Shown: positions 62,222-64,000 of the stretch, piece by piece | Layout: every line of letters starts with the position of its first letter | How positions within the stretch are numbered: the stretch's first letter is position 1 | Assembly: GCA_002483145.1 (NCBI GenBank) | Contig: DLHJ01000012.1 | Coordinates: 1 to 64,000 of the forward strand | Origin: Cellvibrio sp. UBA7671 | GTDB lineage: Bacteria; Pseudomonadota; Gammaproteobacteria; Pseudomonadales; Cellvibrionaceae | Reading direction: 5' to 3' | Length of the DNA stretch: 64,000 nt | Notes under the pieces: generated by a model | Seen by the model: only the letters and a program-made list of their open reading frames with translations | Database searches by the model: none | What the model was told of the DNA's origin: nothing | Made by a program: the position numbers and the translations under genes

Positions 62222-62938
62222 ATGGAAGATGTGCGCATTCCTTTACCCCCTTCACCTACTAAATTCTTAGACCAATTCCGTGTCTTTATTCGTACGGATG
62301 GAAAAAGTTACTCAACAGAAAATATATATGTCTATGGTGATGCCCCATAAGCTATTGGCTCAACTAATGTATGGTGGTGGCCTTCGGGTTTCTGAGGCTT
62401 TGCGATTGCGCGTTAAAGATGTTGATTTCGCAATGGGTTAGATTGTTATTCGAGATGGGAAAGGATTTAAAGACAGAACAACGTTACTTCCCAAAAGTAT
62501 CATTCCTGATTTAAAAAAGCAGATTGGCATGGTTCAAAACCTGCTTGAGTCTGATAAGGCCAGTGGCATTGCGGGCGTATATATGCCTAACATGCTTGAA
62601 AAAAAATACCCTTCAGCAGGGCATTCCTTAGGTTGGCAATTTTTATTCCCAAGCAATGAACCAAGCAAAGACCCGCGATCCAACGTAATTCGCAGGCACA
62701 TATATATCCAACTACAATCCAGTTACATGTAAAGCAAGCAATAAAGAAAGTCCGTATCCATAAACAGGCTAGCTGTCACACGTTTCGCCACTCCTTCGCT
62801 ACTCGGCTATTACAAGCCAAGTATGATTTAAAGCAAATTCAAACATTGATGGGCCACACTGACATTCGAACCACCGAAATCTATTTGCATGTGCTGGATG
62901 ATCTCGGGGATCGGGTCAAAGGCCCTCTAGATGCCTAG
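62222..62938 (+). pseudogene. intI: Integron integrase IntI, multiply inactivated
   Basis: A tyrosine recombinase remnant with integron-specific features. The N-terminus reads [19 protein letters not shown], then the frame ends near 62350. About 130 residues are missing, and the sequence resumes at box [17 protein letters not shown]. An amber codon stands at 62439-62441 (FAMG*IVIRDGKG, where Q is expected). The additional IntI patch is present (VYMPNMLEKKYPSAGH, GWQFLFP, DPRSNVIRRH). A frameshift in the ATATATAT run (62700-62707) precedes box II (CHTFRHSFATRLL, LMGHTDIRTTEIYLHV). Catalytic Arg, His-x-x-Arg, His and Tyr positions survive, but the gene cannot make a protein. Confidence 0.88.
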
Positions 62939-63032
62939 CACAGAAATCGTGATTGATCGTTGATAATGCCGCTGGTGTAGAGCGGAAAGCTAATGGCATC
63001 ATGCAATTACTTTTTGCACGCAACACGTTGGT

Positions 63033-63989
63033 ATGCCCATGACGACCCAAGCCTATTTCAAAACCTGCCATCATCCCATCCCCACCCAAACCAATCCGCT
63101 CGCGGAAAAAAATACCCGGCGCGCGTTAATGCTCACCGCGGCGATGATGTTGATCGAAATTATCGGCGGTTGGTACTACAACTCCATGGCTTTGCTCGCC
63201 GACGGCTGGCATATGAGCTCCCATGTGGTGGCCTTGGGTTTAGCGCTGTTTGCCTATGTGATTGCACGCAAGCTTGCGCAAGATGGCCGCTTTAGTTTTG
63301 GAGTGTGGAAAATTGAAGTGCTCGGCGGTTACACCAGTGCGATTTTATTATTGCTGGTGGCAGTGACAATGTTTTATCAATCCGCCGCGCGTTTGATTAC
63401 ACCGGTAGCAATTCATTACAACGAAGCAATCACTTTGGCGATTGTCGGTTTGCTGGTGAATTTAATGTGCGCCTGGTGGCTGAAGGATGGTCATCACCAT
63501 CATCACGAGCATGATCATCACCATGAAGATGACCATGCACATCACCACGAACATTCGCACGCGCATGAAGATTTGAATTTACGCGCGGCGTATATGCATG
63601 TGGTGGCCGATGCAGCGACCTCGATGTTGGCGATCATTGCACTGTTCGGCGGAAAATTATTCGGCGCTGACTGGCTTGATCCGGTAATGGGCATTGTCGG
63701 TGGTGTTTTAGTGGCGGTGTGGGCGCTGGGTTTGTTGCGCACTAGTGGCCGCGCGTTGCTGGATGCCGAGATGGATGCCCCGGTGGTTGAAGAGATTCGC
63801 GCAGTAATTGCAGCGGGGACGGTGCCTGCCGAAATTCGCGATCTGCATGTATGGCGGGTGGGACGCAATCAATATGCCTGTGTATTGTCGTTAATAACGC
63901 AGGCAGATGTTGATGCTGATTTTTTTAAACAACAAGTACAAGTGCACGAAGAGTTGGTTCATATCACTATTGAAATTGCTAAAAATTAA
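63033..63989 (+). CDS. dmeF: CDF family divalent cation exporter (DmeF-like)
   Basis: A 318-aa cation diffusion facilitator with six predicted helices, the site-A residues in LLADGWHMSSH and MHVVADAATS, and a very His-rich cytoplasmic loop (about 151-180). The GWHMxxH pattern places it in the DmeF group, which exports Co(II) and Ni(II). The start may be ATG 63033 or 63039. No RcnR/FrmR regulator gene is beside it in the window. It lies directly downstream of the intI remnant. Confidence 0.9.
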   Translation: MPMTTQAYFKTCHHPIPTQTNPLAEKNTRRALMLTAAMMLIEIIGGWYYNSMALLADGWHMSSHVVALGLALFAYVIARKLAQDGRFSFGVWKIEVLGGYTSAILLLLVAVTMFYQSAARLITPVAIHYNEAITLAIVGLLVNLMCAWWLKDGHHHHHEHDHHHEDDHAHHHEHSHAHEDLNLRAAYMHVVADAATSMLAIIALFGGKLFGADWLDPVMGIVGGVLVAVWALGLLRTSGRALLDAEMDAPVVEEIRAVIAAGTVPAEIRDLHVWRVGRNQYACVLSLITQADVDADFFKQQVQVHEELVHITIEIAKN

Positions 63990-64000
63990 GCTCAATAAAT

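Larger units (their letters stand above)
60161..62938. mobile_element. Decayed integron: intI pseudogene plus three gene cassettes
   Basis: The intI remnant reads rightwards (62222-62938) and the cassettes read leftwards, the classical integron layout. Cassette 1 spans 61455-61978, cassette 2 spans 60712-61454, and cassette 3 begins at 60711 and has lost its far boundary. Cassette starts and R'' boxes match as expected: cassette 3 starts TTATAC and has R'' GTATAAC (perfect); cassette 2 starts TTAGGC and has R'' GTCTAAC (one mismatch); cassette 1 starts TTATGA and has R'' TCACAAC (one mismatch). Confidence 0.85.

Noticed and set aside
63480-63565. Repetitive CAT/CAC-rich stretch that looks like a simple repeat
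   Set aside because: It encodes the His-rich metal-binding loop of the cation exporter, a normal feature of the family.
1-64000. CRISPR arrays, tRNA and rRNA genes
   Set aside because: I looked for regularly spaced repeats and for tRNA-like T-arm and acceptor patterns by eye and saw none; a covariance search could still find a tRNA I missed.

Overview
The window looks like chromosomal DNA of a polysaccharide-degrading gammaproteobacterium of the Cellvibrio/Saccharophagus type. Signs of this are a GH3 glucohydrolase lipoprotein, a four-CBM6 surface protein with poly-serine linkers, a TonB/polysaccharide-type flavin halogenase, a GlyGly-CTERM-like and a PEP-CTERM protein, and the ubiE-ubiJ-ubiB and yicC/rph pairs usual in gammaproteobacteria. 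The genus is an inference; no rRNA or tRNA gene was seen.

Layout. 1-7.1 kb: halogenase, GH3 glucosidase and a divergent CBM6 protein that share a regulatory region with a CRP-like site. 7.1-11.9 kb: a four-gene minus-strand operon (MBOAT, DUF459 SGNH, second SGNH, SDR) for O-acylation of an exported glycan. 12-21.5 kb: RNA phosphodiesterase, giant alpha-2-macroglobulin lipoprotein, Orn/Lys/Arg decarboxylase and a PLA2-like secreted protein. 21.7-24.8 kb: ubiE-ubiJ-ubiB. 25-29.6 kb: a REC-GGDEF-EAL regulator followed by a MASE1 hybrid histidine kinase. 29.6-33.3 kb: small housekeeping and accessory genes.

33.5-44.1 kb is a defence island. It holds an XRE regulator with a double operator, Vsr, a small conserved-looking protein, a 5-methylcytosine methyltransferase, and an opposing four-gene operon (MORC/MutL-like GHKL ATPase, Z1 SF2 motor, PD-(D/E)XK DUF4420 protein, AIPR protein). 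The methyltransferase plausibly marks self DNA; the ATPase, motor and nuclease would act on unmarked DNA. This gene set has been predicted computationally as an unusual restriction-modification system, but I know of no settled mechanism.

44.1-53 kb: DUF924, a broken XRE gene, two surface proteins with C-terminal sorting signals, redox and stress regulators with clear dyad operators, yicC/rph/dgkA/psiE. 53.2-59.9 kb: a 2.2-kaa lipoprotein built of three tandem (PQQ-propeller + thrombospondin type 3) units plus a fourth propeller and jelly-rolls.

60.1-62.9 kb is a decayed integron. It has a pseudogenised intI on the plus strand with a LexA-like box just before its start, an attI/cassette junction, and three cassettes running the other way (a lipoprotein, a HEPN-like protein, a DUF3291 protein). 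Their attC sites obey the expected complementarity between cassette start and R'' box. The window ends with a dmeF-like cation exporter.
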